Assembly (NCBI GenBank): GCA_030654835.1
Contig: JAURWS010000030.1
Location: 62,001 to 126,000 of the forward strand
Direction of reading: 5' to 3'
DNA length: 64,000 bases
Source of the DNA: Gammaproteobacteria bacterium
Lineage (GTDB): Bacteria > Pseudomonadota > Gammaproteobacteria > Pseudomonadales > Pseudohongiellaceae
Position 1 is the first letter of the stretch; every line of letters starts with the position of its first letter. Under the pieces are notes generated by a model, which saw only the letters and a program-made list of their open reading frames with translations, was not told the origin of the DNA and did no database searches. A program made the position numbers and the translations under genes. This document shows positions 33,616-42,607 of the stretch, piece by piece.

Positions 33616-34316
33616 GCGGCTCTTATCGCCTCGTAAGCCTGCGTCAACTCGCGGTCCTGAATGGCCGCATCGAAGAACCCATGGTAACGCCCCTCTGGAT
33701 TGATCATGAGAATATTGCCACTGTGGTCGATCACATAATCGTCCTCGGCCGCCACGTCGACACCATGTCCGGCATGCTCATTCTGAGGAGACGCCTGTGA
33801 AGGGGGAGGGGAGTGGGCAATGAACAATTGTTTCGCCAGCGCCGCAACGTCGGCATAAGGGCCATTCAGACCAACGAAATCCTCATGGAAGGTGGCCATG
33901 TATTCGGCCAGCTTCTCGGTGGTATCCCGGTCCGGATCGACGCTGACCATAATGACTTTCGTGTCCCTCGCCAAGGTATCCACGGGCAGGTTTTTATAGA
34001 ACTGGCTCAACTCTGCCAGAGTCAGAGGGCAAATGTCGGGGCAGGAGGTGAAACCGAAGAAAATGAGCGACCAACCGCCGGTGAGATTGTTTTGTGAAAA
34101 CACCTGCCCACGGTGATCGGTCAGGCTGAACGGTTGCAGCACGACGGGCTTTTCATAAACAACGGCACCCAGCTCGCGCAATTCTTCGGCGGTCAGCGTG
34201 ACAGCGGTTGCACTGCCCGTCTGATCCCCGGTGATCCGCAGGTAGGTGAGGACGAGGACCAGCACAACAGCCAGTAAACAGGTGATTACGGTGATCTTGA
34301 TGTTCTTTTCCATCAT
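33609..34316 (-). CDS. Sco1/SenC-family copper chaperone for cytochrome oxidase
   Basis: 235 residues from the first of two adjacent ATGs at 34316; a longer frame to 34355 is less likely. One N-terminal membrane anchor (about 7-27) precedes a thioredoxin-like domain with the copper-binding CPDIC (FTSCPDICPLT) and the distal His in YVIDHSG. It delivers copper to the CuA site of subunit II. It includes a Pro-rich insertion (HSPPPSQASPQNEH). It is the distal gene of the oxidase cluster. Confidence 0.92.
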   Translation of the reverse strand: MMEKNIKITVITCLLAVVLVLVLTYLRITGDQTGSATAVTLTAEELRELGAVVYEKPVVLQPFSLTDHRGQVFSQNNLTGGWSLIFFGFTSCPDICPLTLAELSQFYKNLPVDTLARDTKVIMVSVDPDRDTTEKLAEYMATFHEDFVGLNGPYADVAALAKQLFIAHSPPPSQASPQNEHAGHGVDVAAEDDYVIDHSGNILMINPEGRYHGFFDAAIQDRELTQAYEAIRAAY

Positions 34317-34364
34317 TTGGGCTCTGATAAAGGTCTGGGACAAAGCGTCGTTCAACGCGGGGTG

Positions 34365-35246
34365 TTACAAGTAGTGATCGACGAGCAGTACGACGAACAG
34401 CACCATCAGGTAAACAATCGAGTATCTGAAGGTGTCCATGGCGGTGGACTGTGTGGGTTTGAGCAGCAATAACAGCGACCAGCCCAGAAATGCCAGGCCC
34501 AGCACTACTGCGGCGAGCAAATAGAGCGGACCACTCATGCCTATCAGATAGGGCAGGAGCGTGACCAGGATCATGATGACGGTATAGAGGATGATATGCA
34601 GCTTGGTCAGGTGCTCTCCGTGCGTGACTGGAAGCATCGGAATGCCAGTCTTCGCGTACTCGTCCTTGCGGTGGATGGCCAGTGCCCAGAAATGTGGAGG
34701 CGTCCACGCGAAGATGATCAGCACCAGAATCAGAGCGCCCGGCTCGACCGTGCCGGTCACCGCCGCCCAACCAAGAAGCGGAGGCATGGCGCCTGACAGC
34801 CCGCCGATGACGATGTTTTGCGGAGTGGCGCGCTTCAGATAGCCCGTGTAGATAAAGGCGTAACCTATGAACGACGCCAATGTTAACCAGGCGCTCAGCG
34901 CATTGACCCATATCAGCATGATCAACATGCCAATCACGCCAATAGCTGCCGCAAATATGGCGGCTTGCTTCTGGTCGACGCGTCCCTGGGGAATGGGGCG
35001 GTTATGCGTGCGTCTCATCAGGGTGTCGACCTTGTAATCAATCAGGTGATTGACCACGGCTCCAGAGCTCGCCACCAGCGCAATCCCCAGATTTCCCAGA
35101 ATCAACACATCGATAGGAACCATTCCCGGCACCGCCAGGAACATACCCACCATGGAGGTGAGGATCATCAGCATGACGACACGAGGCTTGCACATCTCGT
35201 AGTAATCACGCCAGGTTGCCGATTGCTTGCTCGCCAGTTCTGTCAC
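34365..35246 (-). CDS. ctaB: protoheme IX farnesyltransferase
   Basis: 293 residues with about nine membrane segments of the UbiA family. The first Asp-rich motif reads NHLIDYKVDTLMRRTHNRP and is followed by IPQGR. It makes heme O, the precursor of heme A for the aa3 oxidase. It is also called cyoE. It lies upstream of sco on the same strand. The heme A synthase that normally follows the same pathway is not in this window. Confidence 0.94.
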   Translation of the reverse strand: MTELASKQSATWRDYYEMCKPRVVMLMILTSMVGMFLAVPGMVPIDVLILGNLGIALVASSGAVVNHLIDYKVDTLMRRTHNRPIPQGRVDQKQAAIFAAAIGVIGMLIMLIWVNALSAWLTLASFIGYAFIYTGYLKRATPQNIVIGGLSGAMPPLLGWAAVTGTVEPGALILVLIIFAWTPPHFWALAIHRKDEYAKTGIPMLPVTHGEHLTKLHIILYTVIMILVTLLPYLIGMSGPLYLLAAVVLGLAFLGWSLLLLLKPTQSTAMDTFRYSIVYLMVLFVVLLVDHYL

Positions 35247-35282
35247 GGAATTCCTCTCATTGGCCCGGTTAATGGGGCCGAC

Positions 35283-35319
35283 ATACCTCCGCCTGTGTAT
35301 CGCCGGAGGTATTTTTGTT
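35283..35319 (+). terminator. intrinsic-terminator-like hairpin on the plus strand upstream of ctaB
   Basis: A perfect 9-bp stem (ATACCTCCG, 35283-35291, opposing CGGAGGTAT, 35304-35312) is followed by TTTTGTTT on the plus strand. No plus-strand gene ends here: the nearest is znuB, 1.7 kb away and separated by minus-strand genes. It may stop antisense transcription or fold in the leader of the minus-strand ctaB transcript. Confidence 0.55.
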
Positions 35320-35494
35320 TACATCTGCATGAGGCGCTGATTGTACTAAAACTCACGTAGAAATGATCGGCGAAGTTTTGGAAAACCTCTTGTCGTTGAA
35401 GCTGCGGGTGAGTATCCCCATCAAAAATATTGAGACTTTCATTTTTGGAAGTTGTAGAGTGAAAGTCGTTCCATGCTATGCATAAGTGAATGTG

Positions 35495-35522
35495 TTGTTG
35501 AAATTTTCATCACCGTTATATT
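35495..35522 (+). promoter_or_regulatory. candidate promoter of the small membrane protein gene
   Basis: TTGTTG (35495-35500) and TATATT (35517-35522) are separated by 16 bases and lie just upstream of an AGGAGA ribosome site before the ATG at 35545. The rest of the gap from 35247 holds no recognisable gene apart from the hairpin at 35283. Confidence 0.4.
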
Positions 35523-35544
35523 TAGCTAAAGCAGGAGAACCATC

Positions 35545-36075
35545 ATGAAATGCATTTACTATCTTTCCCCCTCCCTGAAGAGTACTCAGGAAATCTCTGA
35601 CGATCTCCATGCGATCGGCGTAGACGATTGGTACCTGCATATCGTCAGCAAGGACGAGAGCGGCTTAAGTAATCAGCGTCTTCACTCCAGCAATTATTTC
35701 GAGACTCAGGATCTCCTTCGTGAAGGAATCATCGGCGGCGCCATAGGACTTTCTGTCGGCGTGCTGTCTCTGCTCACGACGGGTCTGGAGCCATTCGGGC
35801 CAAATCTTCCACTTATCGCTTATTTCGGCATATTGCTGGTACTCAGCGGATTTGGCGCATGGGTTGGCGGCATGATCGGCCTGGCCAGGGAAAACAAGAA
35901 ACTTGCGGGATTTCACGACGATATTGAGGCCGGAAAGTATCTTATCCTTATCTATGCGAAGCAGCATCAGGAGGAAAACATCAAGAGGATGATGGAGAGC
36001 CGTCACAAAGAAGTTCGCCTGGCAGCGGTGGATGCGCACTTCCTGAACCCATTCTCGGGGCTGAAGGTTAGCTGA
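35545..36075 (+). CDS. hypothetical membrane protein with two membrane segments
   Basis: 176 residues, not recognised with confidence. A soluble N-terminal part (about 1-60) begins MKCIYYLSP. Two glycine-rich membrane segments follow (about 63-82 and 92-112, EGIIGGAIGLSVGVLSLL and GFGAWVGGMIGLA), then a soluble C-terminal part. The layout recalls small DUF1269-like stress proteins, in which a glycine-rich hairpin sits in the membrane. It has its own promoter, a good ribosome site, and is the only plus-strand gene in the oxidase cluster apart from the small one at 37617. Confidence 0.7.
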   Translation: MKCIYYLSPSLKSTQEISDDLHAIGVDDWYLHIVSKDESGLSNQRLHSSNYFETQDLLREGIIGGAIGLSVGVLSLLTTGLEPFGPNLPLIAYFGILLVLSGFGAWVGGMIGLARENKKLAGFHDDIEAGKYLILIYAKQHQEENIKRMMESRHKEVRLAAVDAHFLNPFSGLKVS

Positions 36076-36139
36076 TGACATCAGAAACCCGGGGGACGAG
36101 TGTTCGCCCTCCGGATTGATGCTTTGCAAAAGTCGATGA

Positions 36140-36790
36140 TCAGCCAAGGCTGGAGTATTTAAGCAAGGTTTCCAGATCTGTCATGATGTCTTCCGCAGTA
36201 TTCTCATCCGTGTAATACATCATGACATTCCCGACCGGGTCCACCAGAACTATGTAACTCTGAGAGCTCAGAGTCAGGTCTACTCCAGCTGCCTTCATAT
36301 TCTGTTCAAGCGCAGCAGCATTGCTGTAAGCAATCCCCATGCTTGGGAATTCTGCGCGGAAATAGTCGGCGATTTCCGTCGGAATCGGTTGCTCGCTGGC
36401 GTGCAGATAGTAGCGACGAACACGCTGAATGTTCTTTCCAAGCGCAATGTGCAGTTGTTGCAGGTAGTGAATTCTCTCCTTGCAGCCAGCCTCGCACTCA
36501 TTGGCTGTGACATAGAGCAGCAGCCATGGACGAATCTCGTACTCCCGGCCTTCCGGCAAGCTGGCAATTTCTTCCTCAAAACTCTTGAACACGGGCTGGC
36601 CGTTCTGGTCGTTCATGACCAGCGCGGTAATGTCGGCGGGAGGATTGATCAGGTGCCCTTTATTGGCAGTAGCCGTCATGGCACCGCTGTCGATGGCCGT
36701 CCTGAAAGACAATGTTGCCATGATGATCGGCACTGCGGTGACCAGCAGCAATACGGTCAGTTTGATCTTGCTTTTCAAATTCGCGTCCAT
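36140..36790 (-). CDS. membrane-anchored Sco-like protein of the oxidase cluster
   Basis: 216 residues from the ATG at 36790, one base after the surf1 stop, with an AGAG ribosome site. One N-terminal membrane segment (about 10-30) precedes a thioredoxin-like domain with CEAGC (NECEAGCKE), the same CxxxC spacing as Sco proteins, and DPVGNVMMYY in place of the Sco His region. It is probably a copper or redox assembly factor for cytochrome oxidase; Pseudomonas carries a similar gene at this position, from memory. Confidence 0.7.
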   Translation of the reverse strand: MDANLKSKIKLTVLLLVTAVPIIMATLSFRTAIDSGAMTATANKGHLINPPADITALVMNDQNGQPVFKSFEEEIASLPEGREYEIRPWLLLYVTANECEAGCKERIHYLQQLHIALGKNIQRVRRYYLHASEQPIPTEIADYFRAEFPSMGIAYSNAAALEQNMKAAGVDLTLSSQSYIVLVDPVGNVMMYYTDENTAEDIMTDLETLLKYSSLG

Positions 36791-36791
36791 T

Positions 36792-37544
36792 TTAACTCTC
36801 TGTTCGTCTTTGTAGCGTAGTGTTGTTGGCGGGGTGCCGGAAGCCAAAAAAGATATACATGGCGAGCAACGCGAAGGTCATGGCGAACCACTGTACAGCG
36901 TAGGCTCGGTGCTTTTCTGGCAGCATATTAACCGTCTGCCAGTTGTTTTGCTCAAGTCCCGGTGATTGCTCCTGGAGTCTTATTGTATAGGGGGCCAGTG
37001 TCTGATCAAGCTCCTGCTCCATCTGTGACACCTGAATGCTTTGTATCACTCTTGGCCATGTCGCTTGTCCGCCTTCAGGTGTACTGCTGAGCAGAAAGGG
37101 CTCTTCGAGTGGAACGTAGATTGTTGCCATAATTTCAACCTGTCCCTCAATCCGATTGATCTGCGGCAGCTCTGCTCGCGTCGCACCCTGTGCAATCCAT
37201 CCTCTGTTGACGAGTATCGTCATGCCACTTTGAGCTGCAAAAGGAGAGATAAGCTCATAGCCAACACGTCCTTGATAGGTTCTATTATCCAACAGGTAGG
37301 TGCGTTCGTTGTCATAAGCTCCTGTCGTGATGACCTTGAGGTACGCCAACTCCCCGGGGCGGCTCCAGTCTACGTTCTCCAGCGGTATTGCAGGTCGCTG
37401 GCCTCTGCTCCCAAAGTCTGCTTGCAGGGCCACTTTTTCCTGTTCACGATCCAACTGCCAGAAACCCAACCATAGGAGCAGTGGGGTAAAGACGAGGGTA
37501 AACACCGTAAGTTTCCAGCCTGGACGAAATTGAGGAAGTGACAT
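36792..37544 (-). CDS. SURF1-family cytochrome oxidase assembly protein
   Basis: 250 residues with a membrane segment near each end and the SURF1 motifs LLLWLGFWQLDREQEK and LVNRGWIAQG. It helps insert heme A into subunit I. It is followed directly by the Sco-like gene, so the two are probably cotranslated. Confidence 0.92.
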   Translation of the reverse strand: MSLPQFRPGWKLTVFTLVFTPLLLWLGFWQLDREQEKVALQADFGSRGQRPAIPLENVDWSRPGELAYLKVITTGAYDNERTYLLDNRTYQGRVGYELISPFAAQSGMTILVNRGWIAQGATRAELPQINRIEGQVEIMATIYVPLEEPFLLSSTPEGGQATWPRVIQSIQVSQMEQELDQTLAPYTIRLQEQSPGLEQNNWQTVNMLPEKHRAYAVQWFAMTFALLAMYIFFGFRHPANNTTLQRRTES

Positions 37545-37616
37545 TATCTAGGCTCGCTTACTGTCATGATTCGACGTTTGCTATCATGCACAAATTCTCT
37601 TTATTCAGGAATTTTT

Positions 37617-37823
37617 ATGCTCAAGATAATAATCGCGTTGCTTCTGCTCGGCATTGTGATCAGCCTGGCCTGTGGGTTCGTGTTCTTCTATCAGGACAAG
37701 GGTAGATCGAAAAGAGTGCTATATGCCTTGGGGGTTCGCGTCACTCTTGCGGTGCTACTGATGTTGTGCGTGGCGTTCGGTCTGGCTACAGGGACGTTAA
37801 CCATTCAGGCTCCGTGGCTGTAG
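37617..37823 (+). CDS. small twin-membrane-segment protein (DUF2909-like)
   Basis: 68 residues from the ATG at 37617, which has AGGAAT upstream; an in-frame ATG at 37566 has no such site. Two membrane segments (about 4-22 and 39-60) are separated by a short charged loop, FYQDKGRSKR. Small twin-segment proteins of this family lie between coxC and surf1 in Pseudomonas oxidase clusters. Its role is unknown, presumably in oxidase assembly. Confidence 0.75.
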   Translation: MLKIIIALLLLGIVISLACGFVFFYQDKGRSKRVLYALGVRVTLAVLLMLCVAFGLATGTLTIQAPWL

Positions 37824-37863
37824 GGCTGTCGCGCTTGGAATAGTTATTGGTGCGGCGGGCTTA

Positions 37864-37901
37864 AAAGCGCCAGCAGGCCTCTCAATCGAGAAACCTGCTG
37901 G
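37864..37901. terminator. terminator hairpin between coxC and the DUF2909-like gene
   Basis: CCAGCAGG (37870-37877) pairs with CCTGCTGG (37894-37901), with an inner TCTC/GAGA stem. On the minus strand the stem is followed by CGCTTTT, so it probably ends the coxBA-ctaG-coxC transcript. It lies between convergent genes. Confidence 0.65.
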
Positions 37902-37918
37902 TGGAGTCTGCAGAGAAA

Positions 37919-38845
37919 TCAGAGCAGGTATACGAAGAAGAACAGGCCTACCCAGACTACGTCCACGAAGTGCCAGTACCAAGAAGCCGCTTCGAAACCG
38001 AAATGGTCATCTGGCTTGAAGTGTCCCTTGATCGCTCTCGCCAGCATCACTGAGAGCATGAAAGTCCCCAGTGTTACGTGGAAACCGTGGAAGCCAGTCA
38101 GCAGGAAGAACGTGGAACCGTAAATACCAGAGTCCAGTGTCAGTCCATAATGACCATATGCTTCTGTATACTCAATGACCTGTAGCGTAAGGAACAATAG
38201 ACCCAGCGCCACAGTTACTGACAGCCATTGAATCAGACCTTTGCGATTGCTGGCTTTCAACGCCGTGTGCGCAAAATGAACCGTGACGCTCGAAGTCAAG
38301 AGGATCAGTGTGTTCCAGAACGGCAGATACTTGGCGAAGAAAGCCAGGCTCCATTCGTGCACAGCCATTGATTCATGCGGACCTTCGAAAATCGCAGCAT
38401 TCGGATTCTCGATAACGGGCCAAACAGCCTGGAACTCCGGCCACAGCAATTCACCCGTAGGACCTTTGCCGCCTTCGCCACTCAGCCAGGGCACTGCAAA
38501 GTTACGCACGTAGAAGAGGGCACCGAAGAATGCTGCGAAGAACATCACCTCAGAGAAAATGAACCAAGCCATGCCCCAGACGTAAGAACGCTTGAGCTGG
38601 TCGCTGTTCATCCCGGCATGATTTTCACGTATGACGGTACTGAACCACTGGAACAGTATGAATGAAAGCAACAGGAAGCCTGTCACAGCAATCAGGGTAG
38701 AAAAGGACGAGCTTTCGGAGGCTCGGATATTATTAAGAACATTGCCCAGACCAAAGATGGTCAGGATCAACCCGATCGACGCGAAGAATGGTAGTCGAGT
38801 CTGTTCCGGGACGTAGTAAGTTTCGTGAGAGCCTGCGCTGGCCAT
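37919..38845 (-). CDS. coxC: cytochrome c oxidase subunit III
   Basis: 308 residues with seven membrane segments. Characteristic parts are WGMAWFIFSEVMFFAAFFGA, the conserved Glu in the VIEY region, and the C-terminal FGFEAASWYWHFVDVVWVGLF. It stabilises subunit I and the proton uptake path. It ends the structural operon before the hairpin at 37864. Confidence 0.96.
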   Translation of the reverse strand: MASAGSHETYYVPEQTRLPFFASIGLILTIFGLGNVLNNIRASESSSFSTLIAVTGFLLLSFILFQWFSTVIRENHAGMNSDQLKRSYVWGMAWFIFSEVMFFAAFFGALFYVRNFAVPWLSGEGGKGPTGELLWPEFQAVWPVIENPNAAIFEGPHESMAVHEWSLAFFAKYLPFWNTLILLTSSVTVHFAHTALKASNRKGLIQWLSVTVALGLLFLTLQVIEYTEAYGHYGLTLDSGIYGSTFFLLTGFHGFHVTLGTFMLSVMLARAIKGHFKPDDHFGFEAASWYWHFVDVVWVGLFFFVYLL

Positions 38846-38879
38846 CTTTCAATCTCCAAGTGTGATCAATCGGTCACTG

Positions 38880-39449
38880 CTATCTTGCTGTTATTTCCTG
38901 TGCGGGCTCTGAATAGTCAGTGAGATCGAACAGGGAATATGACAAGGTCAGTTTAGTTATCTTTTCCGGGATGTTTTCATCGATAAAGAACCTGATGGCC
39001 ATATCGATTTCCTCACCGGGTTCCAATTTCTGCTCCGCAAAACAGAAGCATTCCAGCTTTTTCAAATATTGCGCTGCCTCATTAGGGGCAACGCTAGGGA
39101 TGGCCTGGCCGATCATTGCGAAATCATTCGGGTTCTTCGCCCGATAACTGACGACTTTTACTTCGCCAGGGTGCACTTTGACCTGCATGTCATTGGGGTG
39201 GAACTCCCAGACCATTCCTTCGCTGTTCTGTGCCATGAACTGAACTGTAATCTCTCGATCACTCACGGCCATCGTTTCAGCTTCTGCGACGGTGTACTGG
39301 CCGGATGTCTTGCCATTCAATCCGGTGATATCACAGATTACGTCGTACAGAGGAACCAGCGCAAAACCAAAGCCAAACATTCCAGCGGCGGCAAGCATCA
39401 GTTTGCGCACCAGCTTCTTTGTTGTGGATGTCGGGCTTTGGTTACTCAT
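38880..39449 (-). CDS. ctaG: cytochrome c oxidase copper chaperone CtaG (Cox11)
   Basis: 189 residues with one N-terminal membrane segment (AAAGMFGFGFALVPLYDVIC) and the copper-binding CFCF motif (ECFCFAEQKL). It delivers copper to the CuB site of subunit I. Its position between coxA and coxC is the usual one. Confidence 0.95.
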   Translation of the reverse strand: MSNQSPTSTTKKLVRKLMLAAAGMFGFGFALVPLYDVICDITGLNGKTSGQYTVAEAETMAVSDREITVQFMAQNSEGMVWEFHPNDMQVKVHPGEVKVVSYRAKNPNDFAMIGQAIPSVAPNEAAQYLKKLECFCFAEQKLEPGEEIDMAIRFFIDENIPEKITKLTLSYSLFDLTDYSEPAQEITAR

Positions 39450-39473
39450 TGTCGGTTCCTGGTTATCAACGTT

Positions 39474-41060
39474 CTACTGAGCATGGATCAGTTTAGGATC
39501 GGGCGGTGTCGTGAACGTATGGTATGGAGCAGGGGATTCCAGCGTCCATTCCAGACCTTGAGCACCCTCCCAAACCTGGGCAGTCGCTTTCGGCCCACCC
39601 TTGATGCACTTGATCACCACCACCAGCAGAATCAGCTGCGAGGCTCCAAACATGAAGCCGCCAATACTGGAGATCCAGTTGAAATCAGCAAACTGCAGCG
39701 CATAGTCCGGGACACGGCGCGGCATGCCCGCCAGACCCAGGAAGTGTTGTGGGAAGAACAGCACGTTTATGCCGATGAATGACATCCAGAAGTGCAGCTT
39801 ACCAAGTCTTTCGTCATACATGTGGCCAGTCCATTTCGGCATCCAGTAGTAAGCAGCAGCCATGATGGAGAAAACGGAACCGGGGACCAGTACGTAGTGG
39901 AAGTGTGCCACAACGAAGTAAGTGTCGTGATACTGGAAGTCCGCAGGCGTAATCGCCAGCATCAGGCCGGTGAAGCCACCCATCGTAAAAAGAACCACGA
40001 ACGCGATGGCAAACAGCATCGGGGTTTCGAAGGTCATGGAGCCGCGGAACATGGTCGCTGTCCAGTTAAAGACTTTCACGCCCGTCGGTACAGCGATCAG
40101 CATGGTGGCGTACATGAAGAACAGTTCGCCTGCAATCGGCATACCCACGGTGAACATATGGTGTGCCCACACGATGAAGGACAGGAAAGCGATTGACGCA
40201 GATGCGTACACCATTGAGTCATAACCGAACAGACGCTTTCTGGCGAAGGTCGGGATGATCGCAGAAATGACGCCGAAAGCCGGCAGAATCATGATGTACA
40301 CTTCAGGGTGACCGAAGAACCAGAACACGTGCTGGAACAGAACAGGGTCACCGCCACCAGCTGCGTTGAAGAAGCTGGTACCAAAATGCACGTCAAACAG
40401 CATCATGGTGACGACGCCAGCCAACACTGGCATTACGGCCAGCAGCAGATAAGCAGTGATGAGCCAGGTCCATACGAACAATGGCATCTTCATCATGGTC
40501 ATGCCTGGCGCTCTCATGTTCAGAACGGTAGCAATGATGTTGATTGAACCCATGATGGAAGATGCGCCCATGAGGTGCACCGCGAAGATGAAGAACGTAA
40601 CCGTTTCCGGGGCATAAGTCGTCGACAGCGGAGCGTAGAATGTCCAACCGAAGTTCGGAGCACCCGCATCCATGAGCAGCGTTGAGGACAACATTGCAAA
40701 GGCGAAGGGCAGAATCCAGAAGCTCCAGTTATTCATTCTTGGCAGAGCCATGTCCGGCGCCCCGATCATCATCGGGATAAGCCAGTTGGCCAGGCCTACG
40801 AAGGCTGGCATAACCGCACCAAACACCATCACCAGACCATGCATGGTGGTCATCTGATTGAAGAAGTTCGGGTCTACCAACTGGAGACCAGGCTGAAAGA
40901 GCTCCGCCCTGATAACCATGGCGAACGTACCGCCAAGCAGGAACATGGCAAAGCTGAACCACAGGTAAAGGGTACCGATATCTTTATGGTTGGTAGTATA
41001 CAACCACCGGGATAAACCCTTCGCTGGACCGTGATGATGATCGTCGTGTGCTGCGCTCAT
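39474..41060 (-). CDS. coxA: cytochrome c oxidase subunit I (aa3 type)
   Basis: 528 residues with twelve membrane segments. The CuB/heme a3 region is complete ([40 protein letters not shown]). The Glu of the D-channel is in GHPEVYI-type context. It carries heme a, heme a3 and CuB and reduces oxygen while pumping protons. Confidence 0.97.
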   Translation of the reverse strand: MSAAHDDHHHGPAKGLSRWLYTTNHKDIGTLYLWFSFAMFLLGGTFAMVIRAELFQPGLQLVDPNFFNQMTTMHGLVMVFGAVMPAFVGLANWLIPMMIGAPDMALPRMNNWSFWILPFAFAMLSSTLLMDAGAPNFGWTFYAPLSTTYAPETVTFFIFAVHLMGASSIMGSINIIATVLNMRAPGMTMMKMPLFVWTWLITAYLLLAVMPVLAGVVTMMLFDVHFGTSFFNAAGGGDPVLFQHVFWFFGHPEVYIMILPAFGVISAIIPTFARKRLFGYDSMVYASASIAFLSFIVWAHHMFTVGMPIAGELFFMYATMLIAVPTGVKVFNWTATMFRGSMTFETPMLFAIAFVVLFTMGGFTGLMLAITPADFQYHDTYFVVAHFHYVLVPGSVFSIMAAAYYWMPKWTGHMYDERLGKLHFWMSFIGINVLFFPQHFLGLAGMPRRVPDYALQFADFNWISSIGGFMFGASQLILLVVVIKCIKGGPKATAQVWEGAQGLEWTLESPAPYHTFTTPPDPKLIHAQ

Positions 41061-41075
41061 TTGTTCTACTGTCCT

Positions 41076-42224
41076 CTACTGTGCTTCTTGTAAAATGGTG
41101 TTCACGTCGGCGGGCTGCACCAGATCACCAGTGCTGTTGCCGAATGAATTCCTGATATAGGTGATGATCGCTGACAGTTCGACCGGGTTCAGTTGACGAC
41201 CATAGGCAGCCATCGCTGTTCCTGGCACGCCATTGATGACCAGACGGATGTTGGCTTCGACGTCACCGTTTACTACGGCACTTCCTGCCAGTGCCGGGAA
41301 AGCTGGCGGCAATCCGGTTCCGTTAGCCTGGTGGCAGGCGATACAGATGCGATTGTAAATCTCTTCGCCCTGCTCAAGTGCAGCACTCAAGGTGACAACG
41401 TTATTGGCAGCCGCGCGAGTTGCTGCTGCGGCCTGTTGCTGCCCCGCGTACCAGGCATCATATTCTTCCTGGGGGACTGCATGAACAACGATAGGCATGA
41501 AGCCGTGGTCTAGACCACAAAGCTCTGCGCACTGTCCACGATAGATGCCAGGCTCTTCAACAATCGTCCAGGCCTCATTGATGAAGCCGGGGATCGCGTC
41601 TTTCTTGACTGCAAATGCAGGCATCCACCAAGCGTGGATTACGTCGTTGGAAGTGACAAGAAAGCGGACTTTTTTGTTGACCGGAATTACCAATGGCTTG
41701 TCTACCTCAAGAAGATAATGCTCTTCCTTGGGGAGGTCATTGTTGATCTGATCTCGCGGAGTGCTCAGGATGCTGTAGAAAGCTACTTCTTCTTCATTAG
41801 CGTCCTCGCGCAGGTAGCGGTACTCCCAGCGCCACTGATAGCCGGTCACCTGGATATCCAGATCTGATTCAGAGGAATCATAAGCTTCAGTCAGAACACG
41901 GGTTGCAGGGATAGCCATCAAGATCAGTATGATGAACGGGATGACGGTCCACAGAATTTCAACCTTGGTACTTTCGTGGAAAGCGGCGGCAACCGCCCCC
42001 TTCGATTTGCGGTGGTTGATGATGGACCAGAGCATGACCCCAAATACAACTACCCCGATGGCAACACACCACCAGAGAATCTGCATATGAAGATCATAGG
42101 TATCTCTACTGATTTGGGTTACGCCTCGGGTCATGTTAAGTTCCCAGGCTGCCTGAAGGTTAGTGCTAAGCGTCATCAACGCAGCAACCACCAGGCCTAA
42201 CCACAGCTTTGCTTTAGGCAACAT
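41076..42224 (-). CDS. coxB: cytochrome c oxidase subunit II with fused C-terminal cytochrome c
   Basis: 382 residues. Two membrane segments (including a signal-like one) precede a cupredoxin domain with the CuA ligands (CAELCGLDHGFM). A C-terminal class I cytochrome c domain with one heme site (CIACH, near residue 295) makes this a caa3-type subunit. The fused domain can accept electrons from cytochrome c4. CGGAGA lies seven bases before the ATG. It is first in its operon. Confidence 0.96.
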   Translation of the reverse strand: MLPKAKLWLGLVVAALMTLSTNLQAAWELNMTRGVTQISRDTYDLHMQILWWCVAIGVVVFGVMLWSIINHRKSKGAVAAAFHESTKVEILWTVIPFIILILMAIPATRVLTEAYDSSESDLDIQVTGYQWRWEYRYLREDANEEEVAFYSILSTPRDQINNDLPKEEHYLLEVDKPLVIPVNKKVRFLVTSNDVIHAWWMPAFAVKKDAIPGFINEAWTIVEEPGIYRGQCAELCGLDHGFMPIVVHAVPQEEYDAWYAGQQQAAAATRAAANNVVTLSAALEQGEEIYNRICIACHQANGTGLPPAFPALAGSAVVNGDVEANIRLVINGVPGTAMAAYGRQLNPVELSAIITYIRNSFGNSTGDLVQPADVNTILQEAQ

Positions 42225-42607
42225 TCGCCGTGTCTCCGTTAAATTTAGAATAAGGCTGAGTTAAATTTAGTAGTTATTTTATGCCGACACATTGTTAAGT
42301 ATCAGCAGCTAAGATCACCGTGACGATCTGATTTAGGCCTGAAGGCGGCTTCGTGAACCAGCCTTATTATTCCATCCGAGTTGATTGAAAGACAGGAATA
42401 CCTAACCGAATCACCGCATACAGCGAGCAGGAATCTCCCTGGAAAGGCCAGGTAGAAAGTAAAAGCCCCTGCTCAATATCACGCGGGTGCGATAAAAGCC
42501 GAGGCATTATAGCAAGGCTTGAAATTAAAATGCCATCCTCAAATTGGAGCGGAGTTGACGTAAATCAAGGCATCCAGCGGGGTTGACTATTGTTTTTCGG
42601 GGCCTTT
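42225..42607. other. long leader and promoter region of the coxB operon
   Basis: This 383-base stretch has no supported gene. On the minus strand a perfect TATAAT lies at 42506-42511, about 280 bases before the coxB start, with no good -35 at the expected spacing. The leader contains a small hairpin (CCTGG-CCTTT-CCAGG, near 42451-42465) and AT-rich repeats just upstream of the ribosome site (AAATTTAAC motifs near 42240-42265). The part nearest 42607 is downstream of the prlC end of the next operon. Confidence 0.5.
42506..42511 (-). promoter_or_regulatory. -10 element of a coxB promoter
   Basis: TATAAT is an exact consensus -10 on the minus strand. No good -35 lies 16-18 bases upstream, so an activator may be needed. 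The resulting 5' leader of roughly 275 bases is long for this operon. Confidence 0.4.

Noticed and set aside
38861-38878. TGTGATCAATCGGTCAC upstream of coxC as a Crp site
   Set aside because: The spacer is eight bases instead of six, and it lies between ctaG and coxC inside an operon.
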